42,304 bases of DNA, from NCBI GenBank assembly GCA_028864975.1, contig JAGWLG010000031.1:1-42304 (forward strand), read 5' to 3'. The position numbers and the translations under genes were made by a program. The notes beneath the pieces were generated by a model that saw only the letters and a list, made by a program, of their open reading frames with translations, ran no database searches and was not told the DNA's origin. This document shows, in pieces, positions 14,690-22,076 of the stretch (position 1 is the first letter of the stretch; the number at the start of each line of letters is the position of its first letter). The stretch comes from Thermoplasmata archaeon. Its GTDB lineage: Archaea > Thermoplasmatota > Thermoplasmata > Lutacidiplasmatales > UBA184.

Positions 14690-16063
14690 CTATCCGTACT
14701 TCTCCGTGAGGCGCGTCCAGCGCTCTTCGCAGAGGGCCCTGCCCCCCTTCGTGCCCTCCGGGCCTACGTCCTCGACCCCCGGGAGAGGGTGGGTCTCCAC
14801 CCATCGGTGGAACTCCTTCTCCCAGTCTAGACAAGGAGAGGCGGGAGCGGCCGGGGGAAAGGGAGGATGGGGATGAGCCGCCCGCCACCGGGCTAGACTC
14901 TCACGCCATCGATGGTCCTCGAGACTGAACTCCACCGCGGCGACCATCGCTCGGCTAGCGCTCGCGGCCAGCGCCCGGTCCGAGATCGTGCCCTCGAGCG
15001 TCGGCGCGGCGTTCGCGCGCGCCCAGGTCCGAATCGCTTGCATCGCCTTGGCTCTTCCTCGTAGATGGTCGAGAGCAAGGAAAGGAGGACGGCTCTGTTC
15101 GACCCACTCCTCCTCGGCCGCGGCGTACGCGAGCCACGTTTCGTCGGAAGCGATCTCGCGGCGAGGGCGAGGGTGCGCTCGCCTCCAATCCTCGTTCGCC
15201 GCCTGCCACGTCTGTTCGGCCTCCAAGTAGGTGCGGACCTCGCGGAGACGCGCCTGGCTCTCCTCCCACCAGGCCAGAGCGGCCGTTCGGGCACGGGGGA
15301 CGCACCTCTCGGCCCGGAGACGGTAGGCCTCGAGCGCGAGATTGAGGTCGTTGCCGAGCTTCCTTCCTCCGGTCACCGAGCTCAGCGAGGTGTGCCCCTG
15401 GTGCTCGGCCATCGCCTCCACCCCGAGTCCCGCCGAGGGGACCGCCTCACTCGAGATGGTGACGAGCGACTTGGGTCCCACGCGTACCGGTCCAAGAGGG
15501 GTCGTCTCCTTGACCAGGAAGACGAGCCGGCCTCCCAGGACCATCACCCCGGGCACGACGAACGCATCCCCCGCCCGGTAGGGGCGCCGCAGCATCGCCT
15601 TCACGACGAAGGCCTCAACGGAAGCTCCAAGTTCCAGCTTCGGGTTGTCGTCGAAGACGGTAGCGATGGTAACGCGCTCGGCCGCGGGGAGCTCCACCTT
15701 CCGAAGCTCGACGGCTTCCGCCAACGTCGCTTCCGCGTTCCTCAAGATCGCGGGCTCGACCTCCAAGGTCCCCCCGACGGGAGGCGGGGAGTCCCGCCAG
15801 TCATCCACCACCGCGACCGTGCTCCGGTGCCCTCGCACTTCCACGCAGTCCGAGAGATCCACGCCCAAGGCCCTGCGCAGGTCCGGCCCAAGCCTGACCA
15901 CCTGGAAACCTGCGTGGTCTTCTGGGGCAGGCACGAGGCGGCCGCGCACCCGAGGGCTCGTGCCGATCGTCGGTGCGAAGCGAAGATCGGGCGTGTCCGC
16001 CTTTCGGTTCCACAGGGGCACGCGTTCGCCTCGCGACGGACTCTGAGAGGGCCCAGGGTCCAT
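14690..16063 (-). CDS. Stand-alone Cdc48/VAT N-domain with Trp-rich helical tail
   Basis: 457 residues from ATG 16063; a GTG at 16153 would add 30. Residues 50-130 (FQVVRLGPDLRRALGVDLSDCVEVRG, broken here, to LEVEPAILRNAEATL) match the double-psi barrel of the Cdc48/VAT N-domain. Residues 130-207 (AFVVKAMLRRPYRAGD, then VVPGVMVLGG) match its second four-stranded part. There is no ATPase domain: no Walker A or B follows. The remaining 250 residues are helical with repeated W..AHP.P units (EDWRRAHPRP, RWRAAHPHP, RWVETHPLP). In VAT the N-domain docks substrates and cofactors. This could be an adaptor or a competitor of the real Cdc48, which is inference. Confidence 0.7.
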   Translation of the reverse strand: MDPGPSQSPSRGERVPLWNRKADTPDLRFAPTIGTSPRVRGRLVPAPEDHAGFQVVRLGPDLRRALGVDLSDCVEVRGHRSTVAVVDDWRDSPPPVGGTLEVEPAILRNAEATLAEAVELRKVELPAAERVTIATVFDDNPKLELGASVEAFVVKAMLRRPYRAGDAFVVPGVMVLGGRLVFLVKETTPLGPVRVGPKSLVTISSEAVPSAGLGVEAMAEHQGHTSLSSVTGGRKLGNDLNLALEAYRLRAERCVPRARTAALAWWEESQARLREVRTYLEAEQTWQAANEDWRRAHPRPRREIASDETWLAYAAAEEEWVEQSRPPFLALDHLRGRAKAMQAIRTWARANAAPTLEGTISDRALAASASRAMVAAVEFSLEDHRWRESLARWRAAHPHPPFPPAAPASPCLDWEKEFHRWVETHPLPGVEDVGPEGTKGGRALCEERWTRLTEKYG

Positions 16064-16185
16064 AATCGTACCGTCGGGCGTGGGGATGGACGCAAAGTCC
16101 GGACCCGCCCTCGCCACCGGGTCCTCTAACTGGAAAATAACGGCGTCACGCACTTGTGAGGACCGGGGAATAAGGAGGGTCCTTG

Positions 16186-16203
16186 ATGCATTTTGTCAGA
16201 TGA
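16186..16203 (+). promoter_or_regulatory. Five-codon upstream ORF with its own ribosome site
   Basis: AAGGAGG lies seven bases before an ATG that opens a five-codon frame (MHFVR). Its TGA (16201-16203) overlaps the ATG of the 660-residue gene (16200-16202) as ATGA. The main ATG has no ribosome site of its own at normal spacing, so termination-reinitiation coupling is likely. Confidence 0.5.
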
Positions 16204-18182
16204 GCGAACACCGGTCGACGCGGGCCGCTGAGGACGCGAGGTCCACCGACGAAGTGCCCCCTGGGGGTCCCTCGGACCCCGACCCAGCAACCCCGCCTTT
16301 CCCGACCGGGGACGGATCTCCCTCCTCGAACGTTCCCGCGTCGAGCGAGGAGGGAGGTCGCTCGCCCCCTCCTCTGGGCGTCGTCAGCGCCGCGAGAGAT
16401 GCACCTCCGTTCCCCCCGTCCTCCGCGGGGGTACCGCAGACTCCAACCGAAAGCCTACCCTCGGGGGGAGAGACCCCCAGGGTGGATGATGGCCTCGCCA
16501 CCCCTCGGCCCCCCGCGGCCAAGCGTCGAAGGAAGAGCCTCGTCGCCCGCCTCGCAACCAAGACGGGACCGGCCGCTGGCGGCGAGGGTGGGGTCATCCT
16601 CCAACCGCCCGAGACTCGAGGAGGGAGAAGATCTCGGCGTCGCTCGCGGGAGGAGTCGCCCCGGCCCCTGCCAACCGATCGATCCACGGTGGGAGCCCCC
16701 ATCGCCTTCGCTCCCGCCTTCCCCGGAGATATCCTCGCCTCGGGGGAGGCTCTGGCGGTGGAGCCACCGCACCCGGCACCGAACGAAACTCTCGTCCCAG
16801 TCCTTCCGACGGCGAAAGGCACGGTCGTGCTCGGCCCAGCCCACGAACGCGGTTCCGTTCGTCGACCACACGGCCTCTCGTCCCCCTATCCGAAGAACCT
16901 GGTGGGAGCACGCGCTATCGCGACCACCCCCTCAGAGGAAGGTTCTTCGCCCCACCTCGCGCGCACCAGCGGGACCTTCGTCGTTCGCCCTCCGAGTCCC
17001 CCGGTCGCGGTCGCGCCTGCCGAGGCGAACACGGTCCCCACCTCCGTGACCCCCTCCGAGACGCCTCTCGCTGGCTCGTTCCTCTCAGCCGTCGTCCCGA
17101 CCGGGCCTTCGCCTGAGTCCCCCCCCTTTCCCGAGGCTGACGATGTCACGGTGGGTCGGGCACCTCCTGCGACGGCCTCTCCCGCCTCCGCAGTCGGGGA
17201 CTCCGGCACGAGTGTCGACCCTGCGACACAGAACGTTGCAGCCACGGCGCCCCCTTCGGCGGCCGCCTTGGCCCGTCCCTTGGCTCGCCCCACCCCGGGA
17301 GCGCAGCTCGCTCCGCCTCGGGCGGCCGAAGGGCGACTCACGGTCGACCCGGAGTCCGTCGATCGGCTCGCTCAAGAGGTCTCGAGCCTCCTGGCCTCCC
17401 CTCCCCCCGCGAGAACAGCCTACGCCCCGAGCCCAGGAACGAACGAACTCGTGGACGACGTCCCTCACGGAGACCTCCGAGTCGACCCCGCGGGGATCCC
17501 GAGCGAAGGGATCGGGCATGACCTTTCGACCGAAGGGATCCCCGCCCATCCCCCGCCCGCGCTCGTGGTCGACCTCTCGCGCACACCGCGGGGAGGGACC
17601 GTCGTGGTCCACGGCCCGTCGCTGTCGGTCGATCGGTTCCTTGCCGAACCCCACCCCGGGGGGGTGACGGGGACCCCGATGGTCCTCGAGGAAGAGCTGC
17701 GCCGACCGAGGCCCGAGAAGATCGCCTCTTCCGACCGGGAGCTCCTCGCGGTCTCCTTGGTGGAAGTGACCGTCTGCGGCCCGTACCAGGTTGCTGGGCC
17801 CCCACGCCTCCTGGGAGCGGGACCGGGTGAACCGCTCGAACGCGTGCTCACCTCTCTCCTCGCGCGATGGACCGCGACCGGACTACCCTGGTGCGTGGAC
17901 GTAGGTCCGTCCGGGGTCTACCTTTGCCTCTCGGGGGACCCCGACGGACGGGGCCTCTTTCTCCACCCGACGGGGGCGATCGAACTGCACGTCGACGCCC
18001 TCGAGGCCCGTACCCTCGCCGGACTTCCCAAGGTCTGCTCGTTCCGTCTCCGCTCGGAAGCCGCCTTGTCCCAGGTGAGCGTTCTCCCGGGACCCTCGGA
18101 GCCTACCCCTCGCCGTGATGCGGCAGTCTTCTCGCGGAAACGGAAGCGTCATCGCGCCGCCGCGTCGGACGCGTCCGGGTGA
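16200..18182 (+). CDS. Large disordered Pro/Ser/Ala-rich protein with small C-terminal domain
   Basis: 660 residues from ATG 16200; the frame is open to 16080 but the start overlapping the upstream mini-ORF is preferred. Residues 1-480 are low complexity, rich in P, S, A, T and G with basic patches (AKRRRKSL; RRSRRRSR), predicted disordered. Residues 500-635 look folded (LLAVSLVEVTVCGPYQVAG, then LPWCVDVGPSGVYLCLSG and FLHPTGAIELHVDALEAR). The C-terminus is strongly basic (RKRKRHR). No family recognised, no signal peptide. It is divergent from the Cdc48-N gene. The high GC opens other frames here, so the coding call rests on length and the structured C-terminus. Confidence 0.6.
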   Translation: MSEHRSTRAAEDARSTDEVPPGGPSDPDPATPPFPTGDGSPSSNVPASSEEGGRSPPPLGVVSAARDAPPFPPSSAGVPQTPTESLPSGGETPRVDDGLATPRPPAAKRRRKSLVARLATKTGPAAGGEGGVILQPPETRGGRRSRRRSREESPRPLPTDRSTVGAPIAFAPAFPGDILASGEALAVEPPHPAPNETLVPVLPTAKGTVVLGPAHERGSVRRPHGLSSPYPKNLVGARAIATTPSEEGSSPHLARTSGTFVVRPPSPPVAVAPAEANTVPTSVTPSETPLAGSFLSAVVPTGPSPESPPFPEADDVTVGRAPPATASPASAVGDSGTSVDPATQNVAATAPPSAAALARPLARPTPGAQLAPPRAAEGRLTVDPESVDRLAQEVSSLLASPPPARTAYAPSPGTNELVDDVPHGDLRVDPAGIPSEGIGHDLSTEGIPAHPPPALVVDLSRTPRGGTVVVHGPSLSVDRFLAEPHPGGVTGTPMVLEEELRRPRPEKIASSDRELLAVSLVEVTVCGPYQVAGPPRLLGAGPGEPLERVLTSLLARWTATGLPWCVDVGPSGVYLCLSGDPDGRGLFLHPTGAIELHVDALEARTLAGLPKVCSFRLRSEAALSQVSVLPGPSEPTPRRDAAVFSRKRKRHRAAASDASG

Positions 18183-18387
18183 CGCGACGGACCGCGCCCA
18201 CCCTCCACTTTAGGGTCGCGCACGGCGGTGCTCGCGGCGCTCACTGTGGCACTCGTGGGAATGCCTACATCATACGCCATGCCCCCTTCCTCGCCAAGAC
18301 CTCCCGACGGTCCTCGAGCTTCCTTCCGAGTTGCTCTCGGAGGCAACGGCGCGAGCCCATTGGCCCAACGTGCGCCACGGAGTGGAG

Positions 18388-18567
18388 TGGGGACACGGGG
18401 ATTTGAACCCCGATATGCGGGTCTCTCCTTGGCGCGCTCCAGTCACTCGTCATCGACCTTCGTGGAAGGTCTCCGCTGACCCGTGAAGGGTTGGTGCTGC
18501 TCAGGATGGTCCCGAAGGACCGGTCCTGACTGGAGCCCGCTGGTCTGCCAAGTTAGCCTATGTCCCC
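18388..18567 (-). tRNA. tRNA-Trp (CCA) with a 107-base intron
   Basis: Acceptor GGGGACA (18567-18561) pairs with TGTCCCC (18395-18389); the discriminator is A and CCA is not encoded. The T-arm reads CGGGG-TTCAAAT-CCCCG. Anticodon stem GCGGG pairs with CCCGC (18421-18417); anticodon CCA is 18533-18531. The intron is 18529-18423, after position 37. A strict bulge-helix-bulge fits: CTCC pairs with GGAG, flanked by three-base bulges AGT and AGA, each cut after its second base. The D-stem has one mismatch. The intron begins with a long TTCG-capped hairpin and carries a second one (ACCTT/AAGGT). Confidence 0.93.
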
Positions 18568-18698
18568 GTACCTCTCCACCGGGTGGGGAGAGGGGCGCCT
18601 CATAACCCCTGCGCCCGCGCTTGGGTCCCCGTCGCTCGGCCATCGACGGACGAAACGGTGCGGCGGTGTGCGAGACGCCGACGCGCCCGTCCTCACGC

Positions 18699-19268
18699 TC
18701 AGGCCGGGGAAGAGTACACGGCGAGGTCCTGTCGCCATCCCGACCGCAGCAGGCGAGGGGAGAATCGCAGCTCCTCGAGGACCTTCCGGACGCCATGACG
18801 CTGGAACATCTCGGAATAGACGAACTGACCCCCCGGTCGAAGAACGCGCTGGACCTCGCGTAGGGCCTGGGGTCGCCGAACGAGGCCGCCCCGGTGGGCG
18901 GCATGTTCTTCGACGTGGTGGAGCATCATCATCGCGAAGACAACGTCGAACGAGTGGTCGGGGAAGGGCAGCGCGAGCGCATCCGCCTGACGTAGCTCCA
19001 CACTGGAAGGAAGGGACCCCCAACGGCCCGAAAGGAACCTGCGGGCGGCCTCGACCTGGGCCGGGTCGAAATCGGTCCCCACGAGGCGGGCGGGGTGGAA
19101 TCGCTCGTGGAGGAGGGCGATCATCCCGCCACCTCCCGACCCCAGCTCGAGGACGCGGGCCCCTGAGGGAAGCGCGAACTCGGGACCGAGCTTGTCGAGT
19201 GCTCTACGCGCCCGGACCTCCGTCCGTCGGTTGATCGACCAGCGCGAGAGCCAGTTCATCGCGGCCAT
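18699..19268 (-). CDS. Class I SAM-dependent methyltransferase (UbiE-like)
   Basis: 189 residues, ATG with GAGGA upstream. Motif I is VLELGSGGGGMIALL (about residues 39-53), the acidic end of strand 2 is GTDFDP, motif II is ALPFPDHSFDVVFAMMMLHH, and EVQRVLRPGGQFVY is the post-II motif. This is the complete methyltransferase core of the type acting on small molecules. It follows padR by 12 bases in one operon. A PadR-controlled methyltransferase suggests modification of a toxic or lipid-like compound, which is inference; the substrate cannot be read from sequence. Confidence 0.85.
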   Translation of the reverse strand: MAAMNWLSRWSINRRTEVRARRALDKLGPEFALPSGARVLELGSGGGGMIALLHERFHPARLVGTDFDPAQVEAARRFLSGRWGSLPSSVELRQADALALPFPDHSFDVVFAMMMLHHVEEHAAHRGGLVRRPQALREVQRVLRPGGQFVYSEMFQRHGVRKVLEELRFSPRLLRSGWRQDLAVYSSPA

Positions 19269-19280
19269 GGCTCTTCCTCG

Positions 19281-19706
19281 CTAAGGGCTGCTGATCTTCG
19301 AAAGACGTTCACCGTAGTCCCGGAGGACCTTGCGGTGGGGAGCAAGCTTCGCGGGGCTGGACCGGGACAGGTCCTCCAGGTACGAGACATAGGACCCGAT
19401 CTCCTGCACGATCTCCTCGAGCGACTGGGGACGGCGGGCCCAAGGCCCGAACGGGACGTCGACCTCTTCGCGGGCCTTCTTCGTGAGCTCGTAGCGGCCG
19501 TCGTTCAGTTTGTGAACGAGACCCTCCTGGGAGAGCTGCTCGAGCACGGGGTAGATGGAGCCGGGGGAGGGGCGCCACCACCCCCGCGTCGCGCTCTCGA
19601 TCTCGTCCATGATCTCCACCCCATTGTGAGGGGCCGAAGAGAGGATGTTCAGGACGAACATCCGCAGCCCCCGCTTGTGATGCATCGCCCAACGCATGTG
19701 CCACAT
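19281..19706 (-). CDS. PadR-family transcription regulator
   Basis: 141 residues from ATG 19706, which has AGGAG about ten bases upstream. The frame stays open to a TTG at 19793 inside the palindrome, which is an unlikely start. The winged helix is clear: LRMFVLNILSSAPHNGVEIMDEI, SPGSIYPVLEQLSQEGLV (the PadR recognition helix), and NDGRYELTKKAREEV as the wing. The C-terminal helix (LEEIVQEIGSYVSYLEDLSR) dimerises in this family. PadR proteins repress neighbouring genes and are released by small molecules. It leads an operon with a methyltransferase and faces a membrane gene across a shared palindrome. Confidence 0.88.
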   Translation of the reverse strand: MWHMRWAMHHKRGLRMFVLNILSSAPHNGVEIMDEIESATRGWWRPSPGSIYPVLEQLSQEGLVHKLNDGRYELTKKAREEVDVPFGPWARRPQSLEEIVQEIGSYVSYLEDLSRSSPAKLAPHRKVLRDYGERLSKISSP

Positions 19707-19755
19707 GTGCTCCGTTCGCTCCTGCGATCCTGACGAGGCACCGGTTCGGATAAGG

Positions 19756-19787
19756 ATATCGTTAATTCGATATCGAATATCCGATAT
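19756..19787. promoter_or_regulatory. 32-bp palindrome between padR and the SHOCT gene
   Basis: A central perfect palindrome TTCGATATCGAA (19766-19777) is flanked symmetrically by ATATCG (19756-19761) and CGATAT (19782-19787); only three base pairs in between fail to match. It lies 50 bases from the padR ATG and 44 bases before the SHOCT ATG, so one PadR dimer or tetramer could control both directions. Confidence 0.8.
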
Positions 19788-19830
19788 GCTCAAGTACCCT
19801 CGACGACCTCCAGGTCACGAGGCGAAAATC

Positions 19831-20244
19831 ATGACCGCGACCAGCTCCAACGTCGGCGGATTCGAGAGGACCGAGGACCATCCCCACCACCATCACTTCT
19901 GGATCATCCCCCTGCTGTTCGGGCTCTTCTTCCTCGTTCCGCTCGCCATCTGGGGTGTGTGGGTCGCGACAGGGCACGTGGCCATGTGGGGCGGAGCGCC
20001 GTTCGCGCCCGCCGGGTTCTTCTTCTTCCCCTTCGGGTTCTTCCTCTTCGTCCTGCTGTTCTTCTTCGTGGTCCGGGGAGCCGTCTGGGCCGGGCGCGGT
20101 GGGTGGCACCGTGGCTACGGGCACGGACCGGGTTGGTACGGGCGCACGCCGAAGGAGGTCGCGGGGCTTCGTTATGCTCGGGGAGAGATCACCCCGGAAC
20201 AGTACCGCGAGATCCTGAGGAACCTCGGCGAACCTCTGCCCTGA
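19831..20244 (+). CDS. SHOCT-domain membrane protein
   Basis: 137 residues from ATG 19831 with GAGG upstream; an in-frame ATG at 19786 lies inside the palindrome. A His cluster (HPHHHHF, 17-23) precedes two membrane helices: WIIPLLFGLFFLVPLAIWG (24-42) and FFFFPFGFFLFVLLFFFVV (about 61-79). The C-terminus TPKEVAGLRYARGEITPEQYREIL is a SHOCT motif (L...GxI(T/S)xEEY). SHOCT domains are short helical tails that help oligomerise membrane proteins. Divergent from padR, so a likely PadR target. The His patch could bind metal; this is a guess. Confidence 0.8.
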   Translation: MTATSSNVGGFERTEDHPHHHHFWIIPLLFGLFFLVPLAIWGVWVATGHVAMWGGAPFAPAGFFFFPFGFFLFVLLFFFVVRGAVWAGRGGWHRGYGHGPGWYGRTPKEVAGLRYARGEITPEQYREILRNLGEPLP

Positions 20245-20270
20245 AGGATCCTGCCCGGGAGCGCGGGGTA

Positions 20271-20861
20271 TCACGGACGAAGGTGCCAGGGCTCAACCTG
20301 CCCCACGATCGACCGGGGAGACCCCGAATCGATCGCCCGAAGGACGCCCGCACTGATCTCCCGATCGGTGAGCCAACGGGAGCGTTGCGTTCCTGCCTCG
20401 CCTTCGAGGACGAACCCCAGGATCACAGTTTGGAGGCGGATGGAGGAGCCGGAGAGCTTTGAGGTCAGTTCGTCCGCCGAGTCGGCGCTGGGGTCGGCGA
20501 CCGCGCTCCCGACCACATGGACCAGCCGGGCCGCGGTCTGCTCTTCCCGCAACCATCGCACGAGCGTGGGGAGCGCGGTGGGGGCGCTTCCGTGCACCCA
20601 CGCCACGACCAGGCCGGGAGGACCGAGAAGGTCCCTCCTCTCTCGAAGGGCCACCTCCAAACTCCCGGTCTCTCCGTAGTCGACCGGCATCGGCTCGATG
20701 CGGCCGCCCACCGCGGCGGCCCGGGCCCGAAGCTCCTCCAGGCGCACGGGGTCCCGTGCGATCACCGAGGTGGCGTACCCTCTCGCAGCGAGGTTCAACG
20801 ACACGTCGTAGAGCATGCCGGTCCCGCCGACCACCAGGGCGTGGGAGGACGGGTCGGCCAT
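20271..20861 (-). CDS. Short-chain dehydrogenase-like NAD(P)-binding protein
   Basis: 196 residues, ATG start. The nucleotide-binding strand and loop are ALVVGGTGMLYDVSLNLAARG, followed by SVIARDP, which carries the basic residue typical of NADP binding. VVAWVHGSAP and VHVVGSAVAD are later strands of the Rossmann fold. The usual SDR Y-x3-K is not visible, so catalysis may be lost or different. It is the last gene of the uvrA-led run and is convergent with the SHOCT gene, 26 bases apart. Confidence 0.65.
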   Translation of the reverse strand: MADPSSHALVVGGTGMLYDVSLNLAARGYATSVIARDPVRLEELRARAAAVGGRIEPMPVDYGETGSLEVALRERRDLLGPPGLVVAWVHGSAPTALPTLVRWLREEQTAARLVHVVGSAVADPSADSADELTSKLSGSSIRLQTVILGFVLEGEAGTQRSRWLTDREISAGVLRAIDSGSPRSIVGQVEPWHLRP

Positions 20862-20883
20862 CGGAGGGTCCGTGCCGAGAGGG

Positions 20884-21315
20884 TCAGGGGCACTCGAAGG
20901 TCAGGGCCTTGAGACCGTCGGGGCGCTCTGCCCGGCCGAACTTCGTGGGATAGACCTGGACCAGCAGCTCGACCAGGTAGGCGACCTTGCCGCTGAAGAA
21001 GTGCCCCCCGAAGGTCCGTCCGTCCTTGTCCGAGAGCGTGGCATGAAGGTGGAGATGGGGCTCACCTTTCAGACGGGCCACGCTTCCGGCGAGCGTCAGA
21101 AGTTCGTGGGGTTCGGAGAGGACGTGCCTCACGTACGCCTTGCCATCCCAGTACCCCAACGTGGTGTCGCGGAGCGAGCCGATCCCGACGGTCACGAACC
21201 CGGCTTCGATCCTCTCATCTATGACGACGCGCGAGAGGCGCTCCGTCACCTCCTCCCCCGGGTCGAGACGGAGCGCGACCGAGCGAGCGGGTGCGGGAAG
21301 GGACGCGCGTTCCAC
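20884..21315 (-). CDS. PPC/DUF296-domain protein
   Basis: 143 residues from GTG 21315 with GGGGGAGG ten bases upstream; the frame is open to 21978 but that is a shadow of the HAD gene. Core: RLDPGEEVTERLSRVV, AGFVTVGIGSL, LLTLAGSVARL, PHLHLHATLSDKDG and TFGGHFFSGKVAYLVELLV. HLHLH and the later GGH are the metal-binding histidines of PPC domains. In plants the domain trimerises and accompanies AT-hook proteins; in prokaryotes it stands alone and its role is unclear. The gap from the HAD stop is 23 bases. Confidence 0.85.
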   Translation of the reverse strand: MERASLPAPARSVALRLDPGEEVTERLSRVVIDERIEAGFVTVGIGSLRDTTLGYWDGKAYVRHVLSEPHELLTLAGSVARLKGEPHLHLHATLSDKDGRTFGGHFFSGKVAYLVELLVQVYPTKFGRAERPDGLKALTFECP

Positions 21316-21338
21316 GTTCGGCCGACCTCCCCCTTCGC

Positions 21339-22070
21339 TTAAGAGGGTCGCGGGGCGCGACCCTCCAGCCGTTCGAGAACCCCCCGAAGGCCCGAGAGGT
21401 CGTGGAGGGTCGAGCAATCTCTGGGTTCCTCTCCTCCGCTGCGGTCCAGCCAGACCGGGGAGAGCCCAGAGCGGCGTGCGCCCTCGACATCGGCCTCCCA
21501 CGAATCCCCGACGTGGACGGCCTCCTCTGGGGGGCTCCCTGATCGCTCTAGGGCTCGGCGGAAGATCTGTTCGTCGGGCTTCTCCACCCCGACCTCTTGG
21601 GAGTAGGTCACCGAACCGAAGAAAGGTCGGAGACCGTGGAACTCCAGGAGCGGAAGCAGGTGGTCGGTGAAGTTCGAGATCACGCCCAGGCGGTAGCCTG
21701 CTGAGCGCAGGGCTTCGAGCACTCGGACGGATTCCGGGTAGGGATGGACCTGGGTGGGGTCCTCGAAGACCCGCTGGAGCGCTTCGAACACCTCCTCCCT
21801 TCGGTCCTGGACCCCGAGGTGCTCCAGGACCCACATGTCGCGCAGGCGCCAGAACTCCCGGGTCCGCCCGTGGTAGGAGAAGAGCTCCCCCGCGAACCTC
21901 CGGTCGGCCTCCTGGTTCGCCGCCAGGATCGCTTCCTGGGTCACTCCGAGCGAGAAGTCGTCGCAGACGGTGGTCCACACCTCGTGGGGGTCGATGCCCA
22001 AGCGGGCGAGCGTCCCTCCGAAGTCGAAGAAGATGGTCGAGACGCGCATCCTTTGCGCTAGGGCGGACAT
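21339..22070 (-). CDS. HAD-superfamily hydrolase
   Basis: 243 residues; ATG 22070 begins six bases after the uvrC stop, and an ATG at 22049 is an alternative. Motif I FFDFGGTLARLG (D-x-G: the first Asp is present, the second is Gly), motif II VISNFTD, the lysine in GVEKPDEQIFRRAL, and motif IV VHVGDSWEADVEGARRSG are all visible. The helical cap between motifs I and II makes it a subfamily I enzyme, such as a phosphatase or dehalogenase. Because the second motif-I Asp is replaced by Gly, classical phosphatase chemistry is doubtful. Substrate unknown. Confidence 0.85.
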   Translation of the reverse strand: MSALAQRMRVSTIFFDFGGTLARLGIDPHEVWTTVCDDFSLGVTQEAILAANQEADRRFAGELFSYHGRTREFWRLRDMWVLEHLGVQDRREEVFEALQRVFEDPTQVHPYPESVRVLEALRSAGYRLGVISNFTDHLLPLLEFHGLRPFFGSVTYSQEVGVEKPDEQIFRRALERSGSPPEEAVHVGDSWEADVEGARRSGLSPVWLDRSGGEEPRDCSTLHDLSGLRGVLERLEGRAPRPS

Positions 22071-22076
22071 CGCCTT

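Noticed and set aside
18228..18479. Small plus-strand ORF with a signal-peptide-like start
   Set aside because: It runs into the tRNA-Trp gene on the opposite strand and has no ribosome site or homologous pattern.
18423..18529. Box C/D guide RNA inside the tRNA-Trp intron
   Set aside because: A GATGA and a CTGA occur, but the order and spacing are wrong and the CTGA lies inside a strong stem.
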